Source of the DNA: Pseudomonas putida
Lineage (GTDB): Bacteria > Pseudomonadota > Gammaproteobacteria > Pseudomonadales > Pseudomonadaceae
Reading direction: 5' to 3'
Length of the DNA: 64,000 bases
Assembly (NCBI RefSeq): GCF_001976065.1
Contig: NZ_MNAH01000006.1
Span: forward strand, 248,001 to 312,000
In this document: positions 15,925-24,915 of the stretch, one piece after another
Numbering within the stretch: position 1 is the stretch's first letter
Layout of the letters: every line of letters starts with the position of its first letter
Made by a program: the position numbers and the translations under genes
The notes under the pieces: model-generated
Told to the model about the DNA's origin: nothing
The model's database searches: none
Seen by the model: only the letters and a program-made list of their open reading frames with translations

Positions 15925-18900
15925 ATGGCTACCACCACCCTTGGGGTCAAACTTGACGACCCGACCCGCGAACGCCTCAAGGCTGCCGCGACCTCGATTG
16001 ATCGCACGCCGCACTGGCTGATCAAGCAGGCAATCTTCAATTACCTGGAAAAACTCGAGGGTGGTGCAACCCTGTCCGAGCTGAACGGTTTGACCAAGGA
16101 TTCCGACGACAGCGTCGACGCGCCTCTGGATCACGCCCACCAGTGCTTCCTCGAATTCGCCGAAAGCATCCTGCCGCAATCGGTCCTGCGCGCATCGATC
16201 ACCGCCGCCTACCGTCGCCCCGAGCCGGAAGTGGTACCGATGCTGATCGAGCAGGCACGCCTGCCGGCGCCGATGGCCGAAGCCACTAACAAGCTCGCCG
16301 CCTCGATTGCTGAAAAACTGCGCAACCAGAAGAGCGCTGGCGGACGTGCCGGGATCGTCCAAGGCCTCTTGCAGGAATTCTCCCTGTCGTCCCAGGAAGG
16401 CGTGGCACTGATGTGCCTGGCCGAAGCGCTGCTGCGCATCCCGGACAAAGGCACCCGTGATGCCCTGATCCGCGACAAGATCAGCACCGGCAACTGGCAC
16501 CCGCACTTGGGCAACAGCCCGTCGCTGTTCGTCAACGCGGCGACCTGGGGCCTGCTGCTGACCGGCAAGCTGGTGTCCACGCACAATGAAGCCGGCCTGA
16601 CGTCTTCCCTGAGCCGCATCATCGGCAAGAGCGGCGAGCCGATGATCCGCAAGGGCGTCGACATGGCCATGCGCCTGATGGGCGAGCAGTTCGTCACCGG
16701 CGAAACCATTGCCGAAGCCCTGGCCAACGCCAGCAAGTTCGAAGCCAAGGGTTTCCGCTACTCCTACGACATGCTCGGTGAAGCGGCACTGACCGAGCAC
16801 GATGCACAGAAGTACCTGGCCTCGTACGAACAAGCCATCCATTCGATCGGCAAAGCCTCCCACGGCCGTGGGATTTATGAAGGCCCTGGCATCTCGATCA
16901 AGCTGTCCGCCCTGCACCCACGCTACAGCCGTGCGCAGTACGAGCGCGTGATGGACGAACTGTACCCGCGCCTGCTGTCGCTGACCCTGCTGGCCAAGCA
17001 CTACGACATCGGCCTGAACATCGACGCCGAAGAAGCCGACCGCCTGGAGTTGTCGCTGGATCTGCTCGAGCGCCTGTGCTTCGAGCCACAACTGACTGGC
17101 TGGAACGGCATCGGTTTCGTCATCCAGGCTTATCAGAAGCGTTGCCCGTATGTGATCGACTACGTGATCGACTTGGCTCGCCGCAGCCGTCATCGCCTGA
17201 TGATCCGCCTGGTAAAAGGCGCGTACTGGGACAGCGAGATCAAGCGCGCCCAGGTCGAAGGCCTGGAAGGCTATCCGGTCTACACCCGCAAGGTGTACAC
17301 CGACGTTTCCTACATCGCTTGCGCGCGCAAACTGCTGTCGGTACCGGAAGTCATCTACCCACAGTTCGCCACGCACAACGCCCACACCCTGTCGGCCATT
17401 TATCACATCGCCGGTCAGAACTATTACCCGGGCCAGTACGAGTTCCAGTGCCTGCACGGCATGGGTGAACCGCTGTACGAACAGGTTGTAGGCAAAGTCT
17501 CCGAAGGCAAGCTGAACCGTCCGTGCCGCGTGTACGCTCCGGTCGGCACCCACGAAACCCTGCTGGCGTACCTGGTACGTCGCCTGCTGGAAAACGGCGC
17601 GAACACTTCGTTCGTCAACCGTATTGCCGACCAGTCGATTTCGATCCAGGAACTGGTGGCCGATCCGGTAGCCAGCATCGAGCAGATGGCGACCGTGGAA
17701 GGTGGCTTCGGCCTGCCGCACCCGCGCATTCCGCTGCCGCGTGACCTGTACGGTTCCGAGCGCGCCAACTCCAGCGGCATCGACATGGCCAACGAACATC
17801 GCCTGGCGTCCCTGTCCTGCGCCTTGTTGGCCACTGCGCACAACCACTGGAAAGCGGCGCCGATGCTCGGTTGCGCCTCCAGCAGCGAAACCCCGGCACC
17901 CGTCCTGAACCCGTCCGACCTGCGTGACGTGGTCGGCCATGTACAGGAAGCGACCGTCGAAGACGTCGACAACGCGATTCAGTGCGCCTTGAACGCCGCA
18001 CCGATCTGGCAGGCCACCCCGCCGGCCGAACGCGCCGCAATCCTGGAACGCGCCGCCGACCTGATGGAAGGTGAGATCCAGCCGCTGATGGGCCTGCTGG
18101 CTCGCGAAGCCGGCAAGACCTTCGCCAACGCCATCGCCGAAGTGCGTGAAGCCGTGGACTTCCTGCGTTATTACGCGGTGCAGGCACGCAACGATTTCAC
18201 CAATGACGCTCACCGCCCGCTGGGTCCGGTGGTGTGTATCAGCCCGTGGAACTTCCCGCTGGCGATCTTCAGTGGCCAAGTGGCTGCTGCGCTGGCCGCC
18301 GGTAACCCTGTATTGGCCAAGCCTGCGGAACAAACGCCGCTGGTCGCGGCGCAAGCCGTGCGTCTGCTGCTCGAAGCCGGCATTCCGGAAGGCGTGCTGC
18401 AACTGCTGCCGGGTCGCGGTGAAACCGTCGGTGCCGGCCTGGTAGGCGACGATCGCGTCAAAGGCGTGATGTTCACCGGCTCCACCGAAGTGGCGCGCCT
18501 GCTGCAACGCAACATTGTCGGTCGCCTCGACAGTCAGGGTCGTCCGATTCCGCTGATCGCCGAAACCGGTGGCCAGAACGCGATGATCGTCGACTCTTCG
18601 GCACTGACCGAACAGGTGGTGATCGACGTGGTGTCGTCGGCCTTCGACAGCGCCGGCCAACGTTGCTCGGCCCTGCGCGTGCTGTGCCTGCAGGAAGATT
18701 CCGCCGACCGCGTGATCGAAATGCTCAAGGGCGCAATGGCTGAAAGCCGCCTCGGCAACCCTGAGCGCCTGTCCGTGGACATCGGCCCGGTGATCGACGC
18801 CGAAGCCAAGGCTGGCATCGAGAAGCACATCCAGGCCATGCGCGACAAAGGTCGCAGCGTGTACCAGGTGGCCATCGCCGACGCCGAAGAAGTCAAACGC

Positions 18901-19875
18901 GGCACCTTCGTGATGCCGACGCTGATCGAACTGGAAAGCTTCGACGAACTGCAACGGGAGATCTTCGGCCCGGTGCTGCACGTGGTGCGCTACAAGCGCA
19001 AGGACATCGATCAACTGATCGCCCAGATCAACGCCTCCGGCTACGGTCTGACGCTGGGCGTACACACCCGCATCGACGAGACCATCGCCAAGGTGATCGA
19101 CAACGTCAATGCCGGTAACGTCTACGTGAACCGCAACATCGTGGGTGCCGTGGTCGGCGTACAACCGTTCGGCGGCGAAGGCCTGTCGGGTACTGGCCCG
19201 AAAGCCGGTGGCCCGCTGTACCTGTACCGCCTGCTGTCGACCCGTCCTACCGATGCGATCGAACAATCCTTCGCCCGTGGCGACGCGATTGCCGCACCGG
19301 ACGTTCGTCTGCGCGACGCCATGAGCAAACCGCTGACGGCCCTGAAAGCCTGGGCCGACAGCAACAAGTTCGCCGACCTGAGCACCCTGTGCGTGCAGTT
19401 CGCCGCACAATCGCAAAGCGGTATCACCCGCGTGTTGGCCGGCCCGACCGGCGAGCGCAACAGCTATGCGATCCTGCCGCGCGAGCACGTGCTGTGCCTG
19501 GCGGAAGTCGAAGGCGACCTGCTGACGCAACTGGCGGCGGTATTGGCTGTCGGCGGTTCAGCGGTATGGCCGGAAGCCGAGCTGACCAAGGCCTTGTTCG
19601 CCCGTCTGCCGAAAGACATTCAGGCACGCATCAAGCTGGTGTCCGACTGGAACAAAGACGAAGTGGTGATTGATGCGGTTCTGCATCACGGCCATTCCGA
19701 CCAGTTGCGCGCGGTGTGCCAGCAGGTTGCCAAGCGTGCCGGCGCCATCGTTGGGGTTCAGGGTCTGTCGCAGGGTGAGACCAACATTGCGTTGGAGCGC
19801 CTGGTGATCGAGCGGGCGTTGAGCGTCAATACCGCGGCGGCGGGGGGCAATGCCAGTCTGATGACGATCGGTTAA
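15925..19875 (+). CDS. putA: Trifunctional proline utilisation protein (repressor, proline dehydrogenase, P5C dehydrogenase)
   Basis: PutA oxidises proline to glutamate in two steps and represses put transcription when not membrane-bound. The ATG at 15925 follows AGGATAAAAAC and gives MATTTLGVKLDDPTRERL, the start of the ribbon-helix-helix DNA-binding domain (about 1-47); an upstream in-frame start at 15889 would add 12 spurious residues. The FAD-dependent dehydrogenase domain covers roughly 150-530 (RLVKGAYWDSEI near 430). The aldehyde dehydrogenase domain runs about 570-1030 with catalytic C914 in AGQRCSALR, followed by a C-terminal lid domain. At 1316 residues it is the full trifunctional type. 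A REP pair follows. Confidence 0.97.
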   Translation: MATTTLGVKLDDPTRERLKAAATSIDRTPHWLIKQAIFNYLEKLEGGATLSELNGLTKDSDDSVDAPLDHAHQCFLEFAESILPQSVLRASITAAYRRPEPEVVPMLIEQARLPAPMAEATNKLAASIAEKLRNQKSAGGRAGIVQGLLQEFSLSSQEGVALMCLAEALLRIPDKGTRDALIRDKISTGNWHPHLGNSPSLFVNAATWGLLLTGKLVSTHNEAGLTSSLSRIIGKSGEPMIRKGVDMAMRLMGEQFVTGETIAEALANASKFEAKGFRYSYDMLGEAALTEHDAQKYLASYEQAIHSIGKASHGRGIYEGPGISIKLSALHPRYSRAQYERVMDELYPRLLSLTLLAKHYDIGLNIDAEEADRLELSLDLLERLCFEPQLTGWNGIGFVIQAYQKRCPYVIDYVIDLARRSRHRLMIRLVKGAYWDSEIKRAQVEGLEGYPVYTRKVYTDVSYIACARKLLSVPEVIYPQFATHNAHTLSAIYHIAGQNYYPGQYEFQCLHGMGEPLYEQVVGKVSEGKLNRPCRVYAPVGTHETLLAYLVRRLLENGANTSFVNRIADQSISIQELVADPVASIEQMATVEGGFGLPHPRIPLPRDLYGSERANSSGIDMANEHRLASLSCALLATAHNHWKAAPMLGCASSSETPAPVLNPSDLRDVVGHVQEATVEDVDNAIQCALNAAPIWQATPPAERAAILERAADLMEGEIQPLMGLLAREAGKTFANAIAEVREAVDFLRYYAVQARNDFTNDAHRPLGPVVCISPWNFPLAIFSGQVAAALAAGNPVLAKPAEQTPLVAAQAVRLLLEAGIPEGVLQLLPGRGETVGAGLVGDDRVKGVMFTGSTEVARLLQRNIVGRLDSQGRPIPLIAETGGQNAMIVDSSALTEQVVIDVVSSAFDSAGQRCSALRVLCLQEDSADRVIEMLKGAMAESRLGNPERLSVDIGPVIDAEAKAGIEKHIQAMRDKGRSVYQVAIADAEEVKRGTFVMPTLIELESFDELQREIFGPVLHVVRYKRKDIDQLIAQINASGYGLTLGVHTRIDETIAKVIDNVNAGNVYVNRNIVGAVVGVQPFGGEGLSGTGPKAGGPLYLYRLLSTRPTDAIEQSFARGDAIAAPDVRLRDAMSKPLTALKAWADSNKFADLSTLCVQFAAQSQSGITRVLAGPTGERNSYAILPREHVLCLAEVEGDLLTQLAAVLAVGGSAVWPEAELTKALFARLPKDIQARIKLVSDWNKDEVVIDAVLHHGHSDQLRAVCQQVAKRAGAIVGVQGLSQGETNIALERLVIERALSVNTAAAGGNASLMTIG

Positions 19876-19922
19876 AACCGAGGCCAGGCACCTGTAATAA
19901 CTGCCTGGCTCAGCAACAATCC

Positions 19923-20014
19923 CTGTGGGAGCGAGCCTGCTCGCGAAGACGGAGTGTCAGTCGACTTCAATGTTTCTGACACACCGCTTTCGCGAGCAAG
20001 CCCGCTCCCACATT
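19923..20014. repeat. REP pair downstream of putA
   Basis: TGTGGGAGCGAGCCTGCTCG and an inverted copy (TCGCGAGCAAGCCCGCTCCC) are separated by about 45 bp. The 257-bp putA to acyl-CoA dehydrogenase gap holds this element and an AT-rich promoter-like stretch after about 20070. Confidence 0.88.
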
Positions 20015-20132
20015 TGGTTTGTGGTGTTGGCTAAGTCGCTGCGCTGCCCGACTATCACGCTCATCAATCATGCTATTCAGCGTTAATTCACCGAACTAGA
20101 CTCGGCCCATCCCAATAAAAAGGTAGGCCGCC

Positions 20133-21935
20133 ATGTCCGAGACGCTGCTCAGTTCCCGCAATCTGGCTTTCGAGCTGTATGAAGTCCTCGATGCCGAGGG
20201 CCTGACCCAGCGTGAGCGTTTCGCCGAACACAATCGCGAAACCTTCGATGCCGCACTCGGCACCGCCCGAAACATTGCCGAGAAGTTCTTCGCGCCGCAC
20301 AACCGCAAGGGCGACGAGAACGAGCCGCGCTATGAGGACGGCAAGGCGATCCTGATTCCGGAAGTGAAACCGGCGGTGGATGCCTTCCTCGAAGCCGGCT
20401 TTCTCAATGCCGCGCGCAGTTTCGATGTCGGGGGCATGCAACTGCCGACATTAGTGTCACAGGCCTGCTTCGCACACTTTCAATCAGCCAACGCGGCGAC
20501 GACTTCCTACCCCTTCCTGACCATGGGCGCGGCGAACCTGATCGAAAGTTTCGGCACCGAAGAGCAGAAGCGCCGCTTCCTGCAACCGATGATCGACGGG
20601 CGTTTCTTCGGCACCATGGCCCTGACCGAGCCCCATGCAGGTTCATCGCTGTCGGACATTCGTACACGGGCCGAGCCTGCGCCGGACGGCACTTATCGAC
20701 TCAAGGGCAACAAGATCTTCATTTCCGGCGGCGATCATCCGCTGTCGGAAAACATCGTGCACATGGTCCTGGCCAAGCTGCCGGATGCACCCGCCGGGGT
20801 GAAAGGCATTTCGCTGTTCATCGTGCCCAAGTTCCTGGTCAACGATGATGGCAGCCTCGGCAAACGCAATGACGTGCTGCTGGCAGGGTTGTTTCACAAG
20901 ATGGGCTGGCGTGGCACCACGTCCACCGCGCTGAACTTCGGCGATAACGGTGAGTGCGTCGGCTATCTGGTGGGCAAGCCGCACCACGGCCTGAGCTACA
21001 TGTTCCAGATGATGAACGAAGCGCGGATCGGCGTTGGCATGGGCGCGGTGATGCTTGGCTACGCCGGCTACCTGTATTCGCTGGAGTACGCCCGCGAGCG
21101 TCCGCAGGGTCGCGTGCCGGACAGCAAGGACCCAAATACCGCGCCGGTGGCGATCATCCAGCACGCCGACGTCAAACGCATGCTGCTGACCCAGAAGGCT
21201 TACGTCGAAGGCTCGTTCGACCTGGGTTTGTACACCGCCCGCCTGTTCGACGACACCACCACCCTCGAGACCGAAACCGAACGCAAGCAGGCCCATGAGC
21301 TGCTGGACCTGCTGACGCCCATCGCCAAATCCTGGCCGTCGGAGTTTTGCCTGAAGGCCAACGAGCTGGCGATCCAGATCCTCGGCGGCCACGGCTATAC
21401 CCGCGAATATCCGGTGGAACAGTACTACCGCGACAACCGCCTCAACCCGATCCACGAAGGTACCCACGGCATCCAGTCGCTGGACCTGCTGGGTCGCAAA
21501 CTGGCACAGAACGGCGGTGCGGGACTCAAGCAACTGACCCGCCTGATCGCCAACACCGCCGAACGCGCGCAGGCGTATGAATCGCTGACCCCATTGCGAG
21601 AACCACTGGAGAAGCTGGTGGCGCGCCTGCATACCGTGACCATTGGCTTGCTGACCGATCTGGCCCAGGGCAAGGTCAACACTAGCCTGGCGAATTCGGC
21701 GCTGTACCTGAAAGTGTTCGGCCACATGGTGATTGGCTGGCGCTGGCTGGAACAGGCGATTCGCGCCGAGGAAGGGCTGGCCAAGGGCAATACGGCGGAT
21801 GTGAGCTTCTATAAAGGCAAGCTGCAGGCGGCGCGCTACTTCCTGACGTGGGAAGTGCCGGGTTGCCATCATGAGCTGGCGATTCTTGAGGCGCGGGATG
21901 ATGTTTGCCTGGGCATGCAGGATGAGTGGTTCTGA
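20133..21935 (+). CDS. Acyl-CoA dehydrogenase with C-terminal extension domain
   Basis: An FAD flavoenzyme that introduces the alpha-beta double bond into an acyl-CoA. The 600-residue length fits the subgroup with an extra C-terminal helical domain, rather than the 380-residue short-chain enzymes. Visible are MALTEPHAGSSLSD for the FAD-binding strand and YYRDNRLNPIHEGTHGIQ with the likely catalytic glutamate, then LDLLGRKL. The ATG at 20133 has AGGTAGG upstream. Related enzymes include 3-methylmercaptopropionyl-CoA dehydrogenase (DmdC), but substrate cannot be told from sequence alone. A homologue sits at the same place in P. aeruginosa (PA5020). Confidence 0.87.
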   Translation: MSETLLSSRNLAFELYEVLDAEGLTQRERFAEHNRETFDAALGTARNIAEKFFAPHNRKGDENEPRYEDGKAILIPEVKPAVDAFLEAGFLNAARSFDVGGMQLPTLVSQACFAHFQSANAATTSYPFLTMGAANLIESFGTEEQKRRFLQPMIDGRFFGTMALTEPHAGSSLSDIRTRAEPAPDGTYRLKGNKIFISGGDHPLSENIVHMVLAKLPDAPAGVKGISLFIVPKFLVNDDGSLGKRNDVLLAGLFHKMGWRGTTSTALNFGDNGECVGYLVGKPHHGLSYMFQMMNEARIGVGMGAVMLGYAGYLYSLEYARERPQGRVPDSKDPNTAPVAIIQHADVKRMLLTQKAYVEGSFDLGLYTARLFDDTTTLETETERKQAHELLDLLTPIAKSWPSEFCLKANELAIQILGGHGYTREYPVEQYYRDNRLNPIHEGTHGIQSLDLLGRKLAQNGGAGLKQLTRLIANTAERAQAYESLTPLREPLEKLVARLHTVTIGLLTDLAQGKVNTSLANSALYLKVFGHMVIGWRWLEQAIRAEEGLAKGNTADVSFYKGKLQAARYFLTWEVPGCHHELAILEARDDVCLGMQDEWF

Positions 21936-21965
21936 TCCAAGTCTTGAGGTGCAGCTGAAATCCAT

Positions 21966-22031
21966 TCGCGAGCAAGCCCGCTCCCACAGTTGAAATGCGA
22001 TCCACTGTGGGAGCGGGCTTGCTCGCGAAGA
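21966..22031. repeat. REP pair between convergent genes
   Basis: CGCGAGCAAGCCCGCTCCCA and its inverse (ACTGTGGGAGCGGGCTTGCT) flank about 20 bp. It sits in the 115-bp gap between the convergent acyl-CoA dehydrogenase and chemoreceptor genes, where it probably ends both transcripts. Confidence 0.88.
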
Positions 22032-22050
22032 GGCCCGCACCGACAACCCA

Positions 22051-23988
22051 TCAGCTCAGACGAAACCCACCCATCTGCCGAGCCAGGTCATCCGCCAACC
22101 GCTGCAACGTCTGGCAATCCTCCCGACATGCCCTGACCTCCCCCGCCGTCGCCCGCGCCAGATCGGAAATTCCCTGCACGTTGCGATTGATCTCCTCGGT
22201 CACCGCCGACTGCTCTTCCGTGGCCGTCGCCACTTGGTGGTTCATGTCGCTGATGCGTTCCACCTGCCCCGTAATCGCCGTCAAAGATGCTCCGGTACGC
22301 TGGCTCGACTCAACGCCCGTGCCTGTAGCTGCTTGCCCGGAATGCATCGACGACACCGCATTTTCCGCTCCCTGCTTGAGGCTGCCGATCATCTGCTGAA
22401 TCTCATCGGTGGACGCCTGGGTACGTCGAGCCAAGGTGCGCACTTCATCGGCCACCACCGCAAACCCGCGTCCCATATCCCCGGCCCTCGCGGCCTCGAT
22501 GGCGGCGTTGAGCGCCAGCAGGTTGGTCTGTTCGGAAATCCCGCGAATCACCGCCAACACCTGATCGATCGATGCCACCTGATTGGCCAACTCGCCCACG
22601 GCGCTGGCGGCGACACCGATTTCGTCGGACATGCTTTCAATGTGGCGGATCGAACCGCCAACCACTTCCCGCGCCTGCATGGCTTCGTCCCGAGCGTTTT
22701 GCGAAGCGACGGCCGCGTTGCCGGCGTTTTGCGCAATTTCCTGCACGGTCAGGCCCATTTCGTGGACAGCGGTGGCGACCATGTCAGTCATCTCCTGCTG
22801 GCGCCCGGAACGCTCGGCGGTGTTGTCCACCACCCGCGCTACCTGGCCGACAGCGGTACGCAAACGGTCGCTGGTGGCCAGCACTTCACTGATCATTTCG
22901 CGCTGGCTTTCAAGGAACCGATTGAACCCGCGAGCCAGATCGCCCAGCTCGTCGGCGCGGCTGGAATCCAGCCGATGGGTCAAATCTCCACCACCGCTAC
23001 CGATGGCCACCAGCGCCGCTGTTACTTGACGAATCGGCCGTACCAACCCACGGGCCAGCAATACCACCAGCAACAGGCACACCAGTGCCACCGCCAGGCC
23101 GATACCGCCGCTCATCCACATGGCGCGACGGGCCTCGGCGTAGATTTGCGATTGTGGCACTTCGGCCACCAGGGTCCAGCCAAGATCGCGCAGCGGCAAG
23201 CTCAACGCCAGATAATCTTCGCCCTCACGCACAAAACTACTGTGGGTGGCGTTATTTTGACCCATCACCGCTTGGGCTGCCGTGGCACCAACCTGCTCCG
23301 CCAACGTGCGCTTGCCACTGAATTGCGCCTCGGGGTGTACCTGGATCAAACCGTCGGAACGCACGAGATAGACCTTGCCACGCTCACCGAAGCTGAAGTT
23401 GTGAATCAGCTCCGACAGCTCTTTCATGCTCAGGCCCAGCCCGGCAACGCCCACGACTTTCCCGGCCTTCTCGACTTTAAGGTCGATGAACAGCGCCAAT
23501 TCTCCGGTGGCCGAGTCATTGTCGATATTGAGGGTACGCGGCTGGTCGCTGTCGAGGAACGCATAGAACCAGGCGTCTTTGGGATTGGAACGACTGAGGG
23601 TCCGGTCCAGGCCTTTTTCGTTGAAATAGTGGTTGGACGCCGTTCCGACCATCAACGCGGTAAAGGCTTTGTGTTCGGCGCGCACGCCTTCAAGGTAAGT
23701 GGTGAAGGTGCCAGCCTGGGCACTGTCTTCACCCGCGGCCAGCCAGTCGCGCACCATGCTGTTGCTGGCGATGTCCTTGGCGGCGGTGAGGGGTTGAACG
23801 AGGATGCGTTCGATGTCGTTGCGCATCGCTTCGATGCTCGACGGCAGTGCCTGTTCGACCAGATAGCGCTGGGCCAGGCGGTTGACTACCAGGGTATACA
23901 CGCCAACCACGATCACAATGCTGACCAGCAGGGCGGTGCCCATGCTCAGGATCAACTGCCACTGAATACTGCGTCGCCAGAACTGCAT
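22051..23988 (-). CDS. Methyl-accepting chemotaxis protein (dCache type)
   Basis: An inner-membrane chemoreceptor of 645 residues from the ATG at 23988 (MQFWRRSIQWQL); the extension to 24048 lacks membrane or SD logic. One TM helix (about 10-32) is followed by a periplasmic dCache sensor (about 35-280), a second TM (about 285-308), HAMP, and the cytoplasmic signalling domain with the conserved tip EQTNLLALNAAIEAARAG. Seen in the sensor are DAWFYAFL and GVAGLGLSM, typical of Cache_1 domains, but the classic amino-acid ligand motif is not clear. The C-terminus GGFRLS lacks a CheR-tethering pentapeptide. Ligand unknown; no chemotaxis neighbours. Confidence 0.93.
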   Translation of the reverse strand: MQFWRRSIQWQLILSMGTALLVSIVIVVGVYTLVVNRLAQRYLVEQALPSSIEAMRNDIERILVQPLTAAKDIASNSMVRDWLAAGEDSAQAGTFTTYLEGVRAEHKAFTALMVGTASNHYFNEKGLDRTLSRSNPKDAWFYAFLDSDQPRTLNIDNDSATGELALFIDLKVEKAGKVVGVAGLGLSMKELSELIHNFSFGERGKVYLVRSDGLIQVHPEAQFSGKRTLAEQVGATAAQAVMGQNNATHSSFVREGEDYLALSLPLRDLGWTLVAEVPQSQIYAEARRAMWMSGGIGLAVALVCLLLVVLLARGLVRPIRQVTAALVAIGSGGGDLTHRLDSSRADELGDLARGFNRFLESQREMISEVLATSDRLRTAVGQVARVVDNTAERSGRQQEMTDMVATAVHEMGLTVQEIAQNAGNAAVASQNARDEAMQAREVVGGSIRHIESMSDEIGVAASAVGELANQVASIDQVLAVIRGISEQTNLLALNAAIEAARAGDMGRGFAVVADEVRTLARRTQASTDEIQQMIGSLKQGAENAVSSMHSGQAATGTGVESSQRTGASLTAITGQVERISDMNHQVATATEEQSAVTEEINRNVQGISDLARATAGEVRACREDCQTLQRLADDLARQMGGFRLS

Positions 23989-23999
23989 GGAGCACCCCC

Positions 24000-24070
24000 A
24001 AAGAATAAGAGGCTGAAACACTGCAACAGCCGTGCCGATTGTATACAACTAAACCGACAATTTATTCTTT
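24000..24070. promoter_or_regulatory. 9-bp inverted repeat in chemoreceptor promoter region
   Basis: AAAGAATAA (24000-24008) and TTATTCTTT (24062-24070) are exact inverses 53 bp apart in the 100-bp gap before the chemoreceptor. The arms are AT-rich in a GC-rich genome. They may be an operator or part of a promoter; the regulator is unknown. Confidence 0.35.
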
Positions 24071-24088
24071 GGTTGTGCGCAAAGCCGA

Positions 24089-24388
24089 TCAGGCCTGATT
24101 GATCGTCTTGGAGATCACTTCAACCGTGGCGCTGACTTGCTCTTGGTAACGGTCGAGTTCCTGCTTGTGCTGCTTTTGCATTTCGATCTGCTGGGAACAC
24201 AGATTCATCGCCGCCAGCACCAGCAGTCGGTCACCGATCAGGGTCGGGTACTTCTTTTTGGTGTCGGCCAGGGCAGCCTTCAACATCAACGCAGCGTCCA
24301 ACAGGGTCTGTTCTTCCCCGGCCGGTGCCTTGATCGAATAGTCTTCCCCCAGGATCGAGACGACTTTCACACCTGGGCCGTAACTCAT
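24089..24388 (-). CDS. zapA: ZapA family cell-division protein
   Basis: ZapA-type proteins bundle FtsZ filaments at the division ring. The 99-residue product has the typical N-terminal beta region (VKVVSILGEDYSIKAP) and GDRLLVLAAMNL in the central helix, then a C-terminal coiled coil ending in ISKTINQA. Its start overlaps the stop of the upstream coiled-coil gene by four bases (ATGA), so they are translationally coupled. In many Pseudomonas the main zapA lies beside the 6S RNA gene; here no 6S RNA follows, so this may be a second copy. Confidence 0.82.
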   Translation of the reverse strand: MSYGPGVKVVSILGEDYSIKAPAGEEQTLLDAALMLKAALADTKKKYPTLIGDRLLVLAAMNLCSQQIEMQKQHKQELDRYQEQVSATVEVISKTINQA

Positions 24389-24615
24389 GCGTTGACAGGG
24401 CCAGCGCTGACGCGCTCAACCAAAGCCTGGATGCGTGCCACCGTGGCGCCTTGTTTCTCTTCCTGTTCCATCAGGCTCAGTTGCAGGCTTTCGTTTTCGT
24501 CCTTGGCCTGGGCCAGTTCGGCGCTCAGGGCCTGGTTGGTACCGACCAACGCTTGGTTCTGTTGCACCAGATCGCTGACCAGTTGTTCCAATTGGCTTAG
24601 GGATGCTTCCAACAT
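24385..24615 (-). CDS. Small coiled-coil protein (ZapB/TIGR02449-like) coupled to zapA
   Basis: With the ATG at 24615 (MLEASLSQLEQLVSDLV) the product has 76 residues, almost entirely coiled coil with heptad leucines. This resembles the small ZapB-like proteins usually encoded just upstream of zapA. Upstream in-frame codons to 24753 read like intergenic sequence and were excluded. The spacer GGAAAATCAAA is a modest ribosome-binding site. The 300 bp to nhaP2 (24616-24915) is a divergent promoter region. Confidence 0.75.
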   Translation of the reverse strand: MLEASLSQLEQLVSDLVQQNQALVGTNQALSAELAQAKDENESLQLSLMEQEEKQGATVARIQALVERVSAGPVNA

Positions 24616-24822
24616 TTTGATTTTCCGGGCGTTTTCAAAGGGCGCGTACGATAAAGAAAAGTCACCGTGGATGCCAGGGTTATACAGGCGCAAGGCCTTG
24701 ATTTTCCTGACCAGTGACCATTCTCGCGAACTGTAGAGACTGTGATTGGACAATCTGGTTCCTGCACTTCGTCGCCCTGGTGGAAATCACCGAGCGTCAG
24801 CCGGGTAACCCTGCAAAGCTTT

Positions 24823-24853
24823 TTGACAGCATCACATTTCAACAGGTTAGAAT
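24823..24853 (+). promoter_or_regulatory. Sigma-70-like promoter for the antiporter gene
   Basis: A perfect -35 TTGACA (24823-24828) and TAGAAT (24848-24853) are separated by 19 bp, slightly long. The leader to the TTG start at 24916 would be about 55 nt. Confidence 0.55.
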
Positions 24854-24915
24854 CACTGGCACGCAGACTGCATGGTCAGTTTGTGCCCGCTTTCCAGCCT
24901 TCCGGAGTACTGCCT

